DNA of 64,000 nucleotides from Seriola aureovittata (lineage: Eukaryota; Chordata; Actinopteri; Carangiformes; Carangidae). Position 1 is the first letter of the stretch; each line of letters opens with the position of its first letter. The notes beneath the pieces were generated by a model. It did not search any database and was not told the origin of the DNA. It saw only the letters and a list, made by a program, of their open reading frames with translations. Positions 1 through 10,372 of this stretch are shown in pieces. The stretch spans positions 10,181,694-10,245,693 of the forward strand of contig NC_079369.1 in NCBI RefSeq assembly GCF_021018895.1, in the 5' to 3' direction. Both the position numbers and the translations under genes were made by a program.

Positions 1-866
1 TTGGTAGGTCTGGCAGAGCTATGTCAAGTCTGTCAAAACACTTGAAATCTATGTTATTGCTTGCGTTATTGCACATGTAGGATCCAGAGCTTATGGAGCT
101 TTCTTTTTTTTTTTTTCAAATCTGTTTCTCACAAGTGCCTGAATATTGCAAAAGTGTAAAACTAAGCTGCTATAGTAGCTCAAGTGTCATTTCTTAAGTC
201 TCATATGTTACAGTGTCAGTCAAACTACAAAAACACATTTTCTTTTCCTTACCTCTATAGCAATATCTAGTCATGCATATGATTTTGGTTTTACTTGCCC
301 ATATTTTGAGACATCTGATCCTGGGATTTCTATCAAAACATATTCTATACAGGTGCATCTTTAAGACCTTGCTTTTATGATTAGATAATTGGCAAATCTA
401 TTTTTGAATAGATGTGTAGTGCAAGCAGAACTGAGGACATAGTCTGGTGAAACCAGAACTAGGAACAGAAATTAGATAATTAAAGCTACCCCTTTCTGAG
501 TTCGCTAGTCTGAATAGGGAAAGCATCACATCCAACAACATATCAGTCCCATCGAACAGAAGGTAGTTAATTTTTTTTTTCTTTACAATACTATTTTGTG
601 CTCACAAAAGGAATTCCAGTGTAACATGTTGGTAGGTGCATCCTCCATATCTGTACTTTATATACAGTCTATGATGTGTACACTCATTTACATTTACTCA
701 TTTGACAGATGCTTTTATCCAAAGGGACTTACAAATCAAGGAAATCACTAAAGCTGCAACACTCAGTCACTGCAAAGCTGAAAGTAATCATGTGTAAGGC
801 AAAAATAACCTGCATTAATGCATGCACTAATCCTGTATTTGTTTTCTAGATCCGAGTTCAACAGCA
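1..866. other. 5' flank / intron upstream of the xcr1-like coding exon
   Basis: No coding exon was recognised. The coding exon of the chemokine receptor is preceded by a good 3' splice site (TTGTTTTCTAG ending at about 849), so at least one 5' untranslated exon should lie in or upstream of this stretch. It contains a V-SINE-like fragment at about 686-790, described separately. Confidence 0.5.
686..790 (+). repeat. V-SINE-like conserved-domain fragment
   Basis: The stretch 'cagatgcttttatccaaag' followed by 'ggacttacaa' matches the conserved central motif common to many fish SINEs. A second diverged copy in the same orientation lies at about 8745-8850. I recognise the family from this motif only; no full element ends were found. 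Confidence 0.6.
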
Positions 867-1880
867 ATGAATGACAGTTTAAATAACAGCCTATATGATT
901 ACGACTATGAAGATGAAGTCTGTGAAAAAGGCTCGGTGGTCAAATTTGGATCCATCGCCATTCCTGTTTTCTTCTCTGTTGTGATAACGCTGAGCCTCAC
1001 AGGGAACATCCTCGTCCTTGTTATCCTGGCTCTGTACGAAAACCTGAAGTCTTTCACCAACATTTTCATCCTCAACCTGGCCATCTCTGACCTCGTCTTC
1101 ACCACCGGTCTCCCTTTCTGGGCCATTTACTACATCTGGGGATGGGTGTTTTCAGAGATTCTCTGCAAAATTGTGACTTTCGTCTTCTTCACTGGGTTTT
1201 ACAGCAGCATCCTCTTTTTGACCATCATGACCATCTACAGGTATCTGGCCGTTGTCCACCCTCTCTCTGACCTGAGCACACCAAAATTCAGCACCGGCGT
1301 TTTTCTGTCTTTCTTAATGTGGATAATCAGTATTGGAGCAGCCATGCCTTCTTTGTTCTACAGCTCTCTCGTCAAAATCCCCCACAAGGGTAAACACTCT
1401 ATGGGCTGTGAATGCCAAACCATCATGTGGGAAATCATAGCTGTTTCTCAACAGAATATTTTCTTCATGGTTGCTTTTGTGGTGGTGGGTTTCTGCTACA
1501 TCCAAATACTGGGAAAAATCACAAGAACAAGATCCCACACAAAGAACAGAGCAGTTAAGTTAGTCTTCTGTATCGTGGCTGTGTTCTTCATCGGCTGGGT
1601 GCCATACAATGTGGTCATCTTTCTGAAGACTTTGGCTGACAATTTGGTGCCACCGTTTGATAACTGTGAGTTGAGCATCCAGATTGATTATGCGTTCTAT
1701 GTGTGCCGACTCATTGCTTTCTCCCACTGCTGCCTGAACCCTGTCTTTTATGTGTTTGTTGGTGTGAAGTTTAGAAGTCATTTGAAATCAATGCTGCATC
1801 AAATGTTCAGTAAGCCAAATCCAGTCAAGGAACAGCAGGCTAGAGCACAGAACTTCATCTCACACGGATCAATGTACTAG
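867..1880 (+). CDS. xcr1-like: Chemokine XC receptor 1-like GPCR
   Basis: A complete 337-residue class A GPCR in a single coding exon, the usual length and structure for chemokine receptors. Seven hydrophobic segments start near residue 30. The N-terminus is acidic and tyrosine-rich (DYDYEDE, residues 11-17), typical of chemokine-binding tails that are tyrosine-sulphated. Other hallmarks are the TM1 asparagine in LTGNILV, a TM2 LAISDL motif, C100 pairing with an ECL2 cysteine (C181 or C183), and NPVFY at 291-295 in TM7. The TM3 DRY box reads YRY (124-126), followed by LAVVHPLSDL. Mammalian XCR1 also has a non-Asp residue here, and its intracellular loop 2 is similar, so XCR1 is the best match. 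The expected role is Gi-coupled chemotaxis of antigen-presenting leukocytes to XCL-type chemokines. The first ATG follows a 3' splice site by about 18 bases. Another CC-receptor branch is possible. Confidence 0.82.
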   Translation: MNDSLNNSLYDYDYEDEVCEKGSVVKFGSIAIPVFFSVVITLSLTGNILVLVILALYENLKSFTNIFILNLAISDLVFTTGLPFWAIYYIWGWVFSEILCKIVTFVFFTGFYSSILFLTIMTIYRYLAVVHPLSDLSTPKFSTGVFLSFLMWIISIGAAMPSLFYSSLVKIPHKGKHSMGCECQTIMWEIIAVSQQNIFFMVAFVVVGFCYIQILGKITRTRSHTKNRAVKLVFCIVAVFFIGWVPYNVVIFLKTLADNLVPPFDNCELSIQIDYAFYVCRLIAFSHCCLNPVFYVFVGVKFRSHLKSMLHQMFSKPNPVKEQQARAQNFISHGSMY

Positions 1881-2430
1881 TTGCTGTTCAATTATATAAT
1901 TTTTCTTGAATTTGCTTGTGCATCACTGATTTTAAAAAATGCATTCAGTGCGTATTTGGTAGGATCCACTTGGTTCATATGTTGCAGTTTGCATGCTGCA
2001 CTCAAAATCCAAATGTGACTTTTGCTGTTTACTGTTGGATTTGTGCCTCTGTGTTAAACCTTTTTCATAACATGTAGCTTGTACAGGATGAAGTTAATTA
2101 CTGGCAGTTTTAAAGGAGGTCATGTTTTTAATGAGCAGGTGAAAATAGGAATTTGTTGCTGTGGAAGTGGCGCTACTATAGTAAATATCGTCACAGTGCC
2201 AATGATGCTTAATCATAAATATAAATGAGTTATTACTTATCGCTTATCATGATTTTTTTCCTATAAATTTTTCTGACTGTTTCATTATATACAATAGCTA
2301 AATATTGGGGGTTTTTTTTTACATATATTGTCATTAATTGCAAGGACTTTGTTAAAAATGTTGTTTGTTAATGTTTTTTTGTTTTCATATGTTCAATTCT
2401 GAAAAACTGCATTTCTTCGTTCCTTTGTAC

Positions 2431-2436
2431 AATAAA
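2431..2436 (+). terminator. Poly(A) signal of the xcr1-like gene
   Basis: AATAAA lies about 550 bp after the stop codon, in AT-rich sequence. It is the best plus-strand poly(A) signal before the next gene. The 3' UTR would be 1881 to about 2455. Confidence 0.55.
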
Positions 2437-2459
2437 ATCAACTGACAATGATTTTTTAA

Positions 2460-3470
2460 ACTGACCACGTGGTTTTCCTTTTTCATTTTGCGCCTCGCCC
2501 AAATGGTTGATATATGACCATAAACAGCTAAATCTGCATTTCCAACAATCTGCATAGATGATCAGAGTGATCATTATTATGTTCATATGTGGCTTTGCTG
2601 ATTCATCATTAACAGTATTAGCACTGAAAGCATTCATAATACTGTCAACAATTATACATTGGAATAACTTTACATTTTGCTGTGGCCCTATACTCAGCCA
2701 AATAAAGACTGATGATGCTTTAAACTTGTTATACTGCAAAATGCAACTAAAATCTACTAAAATACCAAATTATATGTAAATGAAGCATGAAGTCCTTATA
2801 GATTGATTTTGAATTGACTTTGATTTGAGTTATTCATCAGGGACCTATTTTGAGTTGAATTTATGTTGTGTGCAGTGTTATCAGCAGTATTAGAATTCCT
2901 ACAATGGTTGTGGGCTTATCTCAACATGATCAAATCTATTTATTTATAACTCTGGGTGTTGTGTGTTTGCGTACTCGTGATTTGTCTCCATCACATTTGC
3001 CTGGCACAATGACAATATATTTATTTAGCCAACTACAGAGCAATGACACTTCCTGTGCTATAATTGTAAAATCCCAAAGCCCCTCTTATAACAGTATCAT
3101 CTGCTTCTTGATTCGGACGTAGGCAAACACACACACAAACACACACACACACACACACATACACACACACACACACACACATACACACACACACTTTCAA
3201 AACAACAATAATCAATAAAGACATTTCCTGTCATGAAATCTCTTTTGAGAAAGACTGGAGCAAATAAGGAAACTGTATGCTGTTGGGAAACAAACTATGA
3301 GACTAATCTGAGATATAAGGTAGAGGTCTGATCAGATATAAAGTGAAGTTGTATTTTGTTAATCATTTCACTTGAGCATGTAGGTAGGTTCAGCCCTTTC
3401 TGACTTCCTCATTTGGTCCGCTGAGTTATTCCCTAGCACACATTGCACACCTAACTGTCCTGGAAGGAGG
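2460..3470. other. Intergenic spacer between xcr1-like and the reeler gene
   Basis: No exon was recognised on either strand. It holds an interrupted (AC)n microsatellite at about 3125-3194. Otherwise it is AT-rich unique-looking sequence. Confidence 0.5.
3125..3194. repeat. (AC)n microsatellite, interrupted
   Basis: Alternating CA units with a few interruptions (CAAAC, CATAC). Confidence 0.95.
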
Positions 3471-3479
3471 AGTGCTGTC

Positions 3480-3630
3480 TACAGAGACGTTCAGAAGATT
3501 TCAGTTTTTCTTGAAGGGACTTTAGCAGAAATTCTCCCTTGTTTTCACTGAGAGTCCATAGTTGTAGTTCAACATCTTAAGTGATGGTTTCATGGTACTA
3601 GATGTTGTAAACAAATTTCTTTCTTTCAAG
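3480..3630 (+). other. Probable 5' UTR exon of the reeler gene
   Basis: The 3' border is a strong donor (TTTCAAG|GTAAGAG at 3630/3631). The coding exon at 3981 starts directly after an acceptor (TTGTTTTCCAG), so an upstream non-coding exon is required. The 5' border (transcription start) is not determined by the sequence. Confidence 0.5.
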
Positions 3631-3980
3631 GTAAGAGAATAATTGTTACTATCATTATATATTTAATATTTGCCACTGAAGTCTTAAAAAGCTATAATTC
3701 CAAGTTTGAATTTGAATGAAACTGTCATGGAAATGTCAAAGAGATCTCCAAAAATCCTTGCTATTTACTTTTATGTCTAATTTGGTTTAAATTACTTCTA
3801 TTATACAAAAGAAATAAACATACACACATTTTTTGATTGATTCCAAGAGTAAGTTTATGTGGTGACTCTGGTTATCACTGTGACAGTGTTTCAAGCTAAG
3901 TTTATTCATCTTCAGTGACTACACGTTGATGACATTTAGTTTATGGCATTTACCGATGGTATTGCACCCTTGTTTTCCAG

Positions 3981-6523
3981 ATGTGGATGTGGATCTTGAT
4001 TGGCCTTAACTTCATCTCAAAGGTGCAAGGGTATTCAAACCGTCCCTTCCCAGAGTCGTGCCATTCAATGTTACCTGAGCACAGGGACAGAATAGGTAAT
4101 CTTGTTGGGCCCCAGAACACTAAACTACCCTTTGAGGTCCATTACGAACTTGGGAATGACGGAGAGCCTATTACAGGTACAGGACTGTCAATCCCCTTTT
4201 CCTGGATGATTGTTTATCACTATAAATCTTTGCTGCAGTGGTCATTTACTTTTTTAGCATTATAGCAAGGTTATCATTATCTCTGTCTTCATTTTCCTCC
4301 ACCATCACACTGATGAATCTTCAAACCATTTTTCAGTTTTTCTTAGAAGCAAAAGCTCCACTAAATTCCGGGGATTTTTGTTGGAGGCTCGAGACACGGG
4401 CAATCTTGAGGGTTCTGTTGGAAAATTTATCATACTTGAGTCTTCTAAGACTCGATTCCAGTCATGCAATGGATTACCAGTGAGTAACCATCCCATTCAA
4501 TCATTATTAGAGGTAGTAAAAGCAATGAATTGATTGAAGTCAATATTCATACTTTCAATTGCTATATCAAAAAACAAATTTAAATGAACTTGAAGTGTGA
4601 ATTCATAGTCAAAGCCTTATTACGCTGTCTTATGGATGTGACGGGTTACTTATGTGACTGTCCTCAGGACTCGGCTGTTCGTCAGGCCAACAAACTAAAA
4701 CAGACTTCGGTGCGAGTTAACTGGACAGCAGAGGGCGCAGAGCTAGACATCACTTTCAGGTTACTTTTAAGTATTTTGTACACTTAAACTTTCCTGTAAA
4801 ACCCAAGAACCAAACTCAGCTGCTCCAGTTTCTCTTTATATTACAATGAGGAGCAAAAGGATTTACATTATCATCTGTTCCTGTCTGATACGTTTCAGAG
4901 CCACATTTGTTGAGTCTTTCTGGAAATTCTGGAGACCAGTGGATGTGAAGGTCATTTTACCTACTACAAGTACTACAAAGCCCACTACTACTACAAGTAC
5001 TACAAAGCCCACTACTACAAGTACTACAAAGCCCACTACTACTACAAGTACTACAAAGCCTACTACTACAAGTACTACAAAGCCCACTACTACTACAAGT
5101 ACTACAAAGCCCACTACTACAAGTACTACAAGGCCAAGTACTACTACAAGTACTACAAAGCCTAGTACTACATGTACTACAGAGCGAAGTACAACAAGTA
5201 CTACAGAGCCAAGTACTACAACAAGTACTACAAAGCCTAGTACTACAACTACTACAGCGCCAAGTACTAAAAGTACTACAGAGCCAAGTACTACAAAGCC
5301 AGGCACTACAGCAAGTTCAACAGAGCCAAGTATTACTGCAAGTACTACAAAGCCCAGTACTTCAAGTACAATAAAACCAAGCACTGCAGCAAGTACTACA
5401 AAGCCCAGTACTATAGGTACTACAAAACCAAGCACTGCAGCAAGTACTACAAAGCCCAGTACTATAGGTACTACAAAACCAAGTACTGCAGAAAGTACTA
5501 CAAAGCCCAGTACTTCGAATACTACAAAACCAAGTACTACAGCACCAGGACCTGGGCCAATTCCAAGCTTAATACTTCAAAAGGCAAGTATGAGCAGTTT
5601 ATCTCCTATTACAAGTATTACAGCCAGTGCAACTGACAAGATTCTGACCTAAAAGAAATAATTGTTTCTCTTTCTTTTATCTTTAGGCCATTCCTATTCT
5701 GACAAGTGTCAGCTGTTCTTTTAAACAAGTGGAAATGGTATTGTATTAATAAACTTTTGTAGTATGGTGAGATGCTGTTGTCAAAAGAATCTAAATATAC
5801 ATGAAGAAGATAAATTGCTCTCTCACTCGGTCACTTGTCAGGAACTGTCAAACATTGTCACCATCTTCAACAGCCACCTTCAATCTTCTGAAATTAAGGT
5901 AAGGCTTTTGGGGCTGTTGTTGTCATAGTTACTGGTACTAGATGTCCTCATCTTGCACCCCCTTGCGTAAATTGAATTGCAGAGATGCTGAAATGGACGC
6001 TGAGAGAGGCTGAAACCACCACTAACAATAAAAACTACAACTGTATAGATAATTACAGAATTTAATTACAGTGCATGACCTTTGACCTTTGTTCATTTTC
6101 TGTTTTGCATTTTGTATGCATATTTTTCTTCAGATTTTTTAATGTCTTTTTGTCAATGTAACTTATTTTTGTTAAATATAAAAGCCCATCTAGGGAAAAG
6201 CATTGAATTGCAAAGCAGCATCGTCTGTAATGATATACGGCATTTGTAGGCTCAGTCTCAGCCTGTGCTTATTTACAGTATCTGAATCTTTAATGACAAA
6301 CACTAGATGCAAACTAATAATCCAGGTTCACTGAAACAATTTAGTGCATGTTATTTCTTTTTTAGGGGTTCAAGATATTGTGCTGTGTGCTTTGTGCAGC
6401 AGTTGAAATATTGGCTGTGAATCTGGTATATATGGGGGATTCCCATGATGTGAGTAATAATCAGCAGTTTGCAACACTTCTTTTTATCTATATTGAAATT
6501 TCTGAATTGCTCTAAGGTTATTT

Positions 6524-6606
<83 letters not shown>

Positions 6607-8176
6607 TTAGGTCATTCTTGCAGCTCTTCTGTTTGTGGTTATAGTGATTAATTTCATAGATCTGGTAATCGTTTCTCTGCCATTTGGACCCACTCATGAA
6701 CTGTAAGTTCAACACCTCTTCTTCTGCCTGAATATCTGACTTGACCTTTACATCAACACTTTGTGCACTACTGTTTTTCTTTTGCTCTGTTCCAGAAAGG
6801 ACAGCCGTGACCTTGCTGCCAAAGTGTGTTTTGTCATTCATGAGATTTTTGCAAGTAAGGAAATTCAAAATTCTAAGATTTGGTGCATGCATTTTGGTCT
6901 GTGAGAAGACTTGTTGTTTAATGTATTGAAAGCAATAGTGTGACATTTTGGGAAATGCACTAATCTGCATTTTTGCTGGGAGTTAGATGAGAAGACTGAA
7001 AGCAGTTTCATGTGTATCAGGTAAATAACTGGAGAAGCATTTGATTTGATTAGCTTAGAGCAAAAACTGGAAATAGGGGGAAACAACCAGCCTGACTCTG
7101 TGCGAGGGTAACAAAAGCTGCCTACTAGCACCTTTAAAACTCACTAATTAACGCTCTTTCTTATTTGTTGCTGCTTCAGGCCAAGCAATGTTCAAAGATA
7201 AACTCCTGTAAAACTGCAACTTGACATATTTAAACTTCAAGTTTTGTACCAATCGTACAAATGAGATAAGAGATGTTGATTAGTGAGCATAAGAGTTTCA
7301 CAATAGGCAGACCTTCGAACAGAGCCAGGCTGGTTGCTTCCCCATTTCCCCCATCTTTGTGTTGATGCTAAGCTAACCAGCTGCTGTCTGTCACTGTATA
7401 TTTACCAGACAAATATGAGAGTGGTATACACCTTCTCATCTAACTCTTAAAGAACGCTTTAAGCACATTTCCCAACCTATCGTACTATTGCTTTTAAACA
7501 TCAGAGAGGCTAACACAATGTCACAGCTCACACCATCTCTTCAGAGAGTCGCCGTTGCCTGTTTATTTCTCTGATTTCATTTCCAAATCTGTTTTACACA
7601 CAGTTGCCATCGTCATTATTGGTGTTTTGAAGATAGACAAATGCAGGCACCACATGAGAGAGTCTTGGCTTCTGAAAGTGATGGTCGCTTACGCCGTGTG
7701 GGTTTTTCTGTTTACAACCATCTGGGTTTTCTTACCCAGAACTTGCAAACAAACAAGACCGAAGAGAGGCAAAACAGGTGAATGACTTAGTAATATAGCT
7801 CTGTTTGAATATAATATTATGTATTAAATACTGTATGGATTCTTATGAAGAACAAAATGATATTGTTTACTTTTTTTCTGTTACAGAGAGTTCAAAGAGT
7901 GGTGAGGAAGGGAAGCGAATGGTGAGAGCCTGTTCACATTATGGCAATACAACACGTTTTGATTTGAACATTTTGAATTATCATGACAACTATCTTCACC
8001 AGAAGAAATCCAAGAATACAGTAAAAATGGCCACATCTGTTTTTCACCATTGTATCTGTGAATTTCAGCCTAGTGCAGAAGTGACTGTCATTGCTGTTTC
8101 AATCATCGTCATCGCTGGAACCATATCTTTCGCTGTGGCTGTCATTGTTGGGATATCTGGGTGTCGGGAAGAATAG
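3981..8176 (+). CDS. Reeler-domain mucin-like multi-pass membrane protein (eleven exons)
   Basis: Coding exons: 3981-4176, 4337-4479, 4668-4759, 4899-5583, 6366-6449, 6611-6702, 6796-6854, 7604-7777, 7887-7921 and 8069-8176. All phases close to give 555 residues. A non-coding 5' exon ends at 3630 (donor GTAAGA), and the ATG begins right after an acceptor. Order: signal peptide (about 1-17); reeler domain (about 18-165, with the family motifs ESCHSMLPEH, FRGFLLEAR, SCNG, VRVNWTA and TFVESFWKFW); a stalk of TST/KPTTT repeats (about 166-365) likely to carry O-glycans; then five predicted helices ending near residue 550. Reeler domains occur in FRRS1-type reductases and insect defence proteins, but I see no DOMON domain and no histidine pattern of cytochrome b561, so reductase activity is not supported. 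All junctions are GT-AG except the stalk exon, which uses GC. The membrane part resembles no family I can name. Function unknown. Confidence 0.75.
4965..5540 (+). repeat. Coding tandem repeat of the mucin-like stalk
   Basis: Imperfect 24-27 bp units built on ACTACAAGTACTACAAAGCC run in frame through exon 5. The 5' part (to about 5130) is nearly homogeneous and encodes TST/KPTTT. The 3' part has diverged (TKPSTIGTTKPSTAAS). Such arrays commonly vary in copy number between alleles. Confidence 0.9.
5584..5653 (+). other. Alternative 3' coding end of the reeler gene (retained intron)
   Basis: If the GC donor at 5584 is not used, the frame runs on 23 codons to a TAA at 5650-5652. Together with AATAAA at 5748, this would make a short transcript encoding signal peptide, reeler domain and stalk only, without the membrane part. 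Inference from sequence only. Confidence 0.4.
5748..5753 (+). terminator. Intronic poly(A) signal in the reeler gene
   Basis: AATAAA followed within 10-30 bp by GT-rich sequence (ttttgtagtatggtgagatgctgttgt). It lies about 95 bp after the in-frame stop that ends the retained-intron reading frame. Confidence 0.45.
6529..6602. repeat. (GT)n microsatellite next to a splice acceptor
   Basis: About 37 GT units end eight bases before the acceptor AG at 6609-6610. They occupy the place of the polypyrimidine tract for exon 6611-6702 of the reeler gene. Confidence 0.95.
6926..7496. mobile_element. Foldback (palindromic) nonautonomous element
   Basis: The left arm (about 6926-7140) and right arm (about 7290-7496) are inverted copies. 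The left end 'ttgaaagcaatag' mirrors the right end 'ctattgcttttaa', and the internal pieces 'agttagatgagaag', 'aagactg/ctgtctg' and 'ccagcctg/caggctgg' mirror each other. The sequence matches a foldback family I recognise as common in percomorph introns. It sits in the intron between exons 6796-6854 and 7604-7777 and has no coding capacity. Confidence 0.7.
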
Positions 8177-8292
8177 GCTTGTGCACCCAGATTCATGGAG
8201 ATGTGCTGGTACTTTGCGTGTGTTTCACAGTTGTTTTTCTGTTTGATACATTTCATTTCTATTTTGTCATGCTTTTATCAAGTTATTCATTA

Positions 8293-8298
8293 ATAAAA
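8293..8298 (+). terminator. Poly(A) signal of the full-length reeler transcript
   Basis: An AATAAA within 'ttaataaaaattc', about 115 bp past the TAG at 8174-8176. Further candidates follow at about 8337 and 8417. Confidence 0.5.
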
Positions 8299-8429
8299 AT
8301 TCAATTTGATTACAAATTGTAGCTTTTGTGAAGGTAATAAAAATGTACATTTGAAACTGTATTTCCCTGACGCCTTATGAGCTGTAAATTCTGTACATGT
8401 TGTTTTCCAAATTAAAATAAAGATAAAGT

Positions 8430-9955
8430 CGCCAAAAGTACAACATATTAAACAGTCTGACATTGTTTGTTTGTTTTTCATTTTCCAGGGAAGTTCATAT
8501 CACTTCTTATCAGAGTGAAACTCAAACACCGTACCAAAGTTCATAATGAGATCACGGTGGTGTCATCTGCGAATGAATTTAATGTCCAATGATGACAACC
8601 AGTCATCACTAAGGGGATGTGTGTGTGTGTGAAATGTGCTTCTTATATGAAAATCAAGTGTTTCATGTGGTTGAAGTACTGTACTTATAAAAAATCTATG
8701 TATCAAAATTATATAAAATGTGGAGCACTCACTCATGCCATATATTTACATTTACATTTTTACTCATGTGGCGCACGCCTTTAAGCAAAGCGACTTACAA
8801 GTGAGGGACATCACCTAAGCCTCAGTGCAGTAGGAAACCTTGGCTCAAGTACTTAGTACTAATTTCCTTTTGTGTTTAAGGGCAACGGTAAGCCCACCAG
8901 ATGAAACTACAGTTCATACTAACAGCTAACTGTCTGTAATTCATTAATAAGTGTTATTCTGCCGTGAACCACGAGTGCATGATATCACCAAACTTAAATT
9001 CATTGTTGCAGTTATCTTTAATTTCTTATCTTCCTTCTTTAAATTCCCCACGATGAGGCCCTTAATTTTATCTTTTATCTTTACAACAACTTCATCATGT
9101 CACAGCTATTTATTGTGGACTGCAATATGATACACTATATGAACAAGTTTGTTTTTTTAGTGTTGCTCTCAAGTCACTGAAAAGTATCCTCCAAGGTTTT
9201 AACACAAGGACTGACCATATATGAGCTCTAAACAATAAGGTCTCGGAGCGCAGTCTTGGAGAGCAGAAGGTGGAGGCCACAAAAATTTTCCAAACATTTG
9301 GGATACTTGCAGATCTGCACAGTTAAACCAATATTTTTGTGCTAAAAGTTCAAAAAATTTTCAAAACAATTTACATACACAAGTCAAACCCATGTGGATG
9401 GTTGAGACTGAAATGTTAATGTGTTATGGCAGGTCAGTTGTGTTAAATCACACGGAAATCAGATGTTTTCTATGTAAACAAGTATATATATATACTGTAA
9501 CTTTAAAAATATTTTGGCCCTAAATCTTTATACACTCATGTTATTGTCTGCATATTTGTTAATCATTCTTTGGTTTTATGATTCTTTTGAAATGGCTAAC
9601 GCTCAGACTGATGACTCATCCCACCATTAAACCTCTGCCAAAGTGAGAGCAATTTGTTAACCGCTGAGGAATTGATTTAACCTGCTGTAACTTCCTTGTT
9701 TTTTACACTCATTGACATTTATTTTCACCTACTGCTTGTCAACAACATTGTAGTTATTTTACACAGCTGAGTTCCAAACAAATTATTAATACAATGTAGA
9801 CAAGATATGCAGTGTCTGTAAAAACAACTGTCATGAAATACATTTTTGAACTTAACTGCTTAACTTAAAGTCCTTTGTCACAAGTGGAGAACTTCCTCTT
9901 TTTGCTCTACCTCTGTTCCAGAAACTAAACAGACATACAGAGACTAAGAACAACT
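8430..9955. other. Intergenic spacer between the reeler gene and tor1aip1
   Basis: No coding exon was recognised on either strand. A V-SINE-like fragment lies at about 8745-8850. The rest is AT-rich with no structure I can name. The flanking genes converge here (plus-strand reeler gene, minus-strand tor1aip1). Confidence 0.5.
8745..8850 (+). repeat. V-SINE-like conserved-domain fragment, second copy
   Basis: It contains 'aagcaaagcgacttacaag' and the downstream 'gggacatcacctaa', parallel to the copy at 686-790. It is diverged and lacks visible ends. Confidence 0.6.
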
Positions 9956-9976
9956 CTTCTAGGTATCAAAATAATC

Positions 9977-9982
9977 TTTATT
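9977..9982 (-). terminator. tor1aip1: Poly(A) signal of tor1aip1
   Basis: TTTATT on the plus strand (AATAAA on the coding strand) lies about 1.15 kb past the stop codon at 11134. No closer minus-strand signal is as well placed, so the 3' UTR would be about 9960-11133. That UTR includes a (TA)n/(CA)n run at about 10337-10370. Confidence 0.5.
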
Positions 9983-10336
9983 GAAAATATTCAGGTCTTC
10001 ATATGAACAACACAAATTCATGTCAGAATAATAACAACATAAGAGGAATGAGTGATAAAGAAAAGAAACACTTTAAAACGAACCCTTTGTAAATCAAATC
10101 TTTCAGTAAGAAAGCTTGTCTGAGTCTGACATTGTTGTCAAGATACAGTATCAAATGACTGAAGTGTTTCTGTGATTTTCATATCCTCCATACTCGGTTT
10201 AAAGGCACATTGTGTGATAATATTTAGTAAAAACATTTGTAAAAACTCAAATCACGTCATGAGAACCTGCGTGTTTTTATGTTGACAGCAATCTAAGTAC
10301 GTTTCAGTGGTAAGAAGAATGAACCTGTTCATATCC

Positions 10337-10337
10337 A

Positions 10338-10370
<33 letters not shown>
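10337..10370. repeat. (TA)n(CA)n microsatellite
   Basis: A TA dinucleotide run passing into CA, within the presumed tor1aip1 3' UTR. Confidence 0.9.

Positions 10371-10372
<2 letters not shown>

Noticed and set aside
4863..5435. A 190-codon minus-strand frame rich in Val/Leu/Gly that looks like a membrane protein
   Set aside because: It is the antisense reading of the Thr-rich stalk repeat; ACT/ACA/AAG codons read backwards give Val and Leu. The plus frame has splice continuity with reeler exons.
6469..6970. Open frames of Cys/Val or His/Thr repeats
   Set aside because: Translations of the GT/CA microsatellite; the same applies to similar frames at about 37.5-37.8, 48.9-49.1, 50.8-51.1 and 59.2-59.4 kb.
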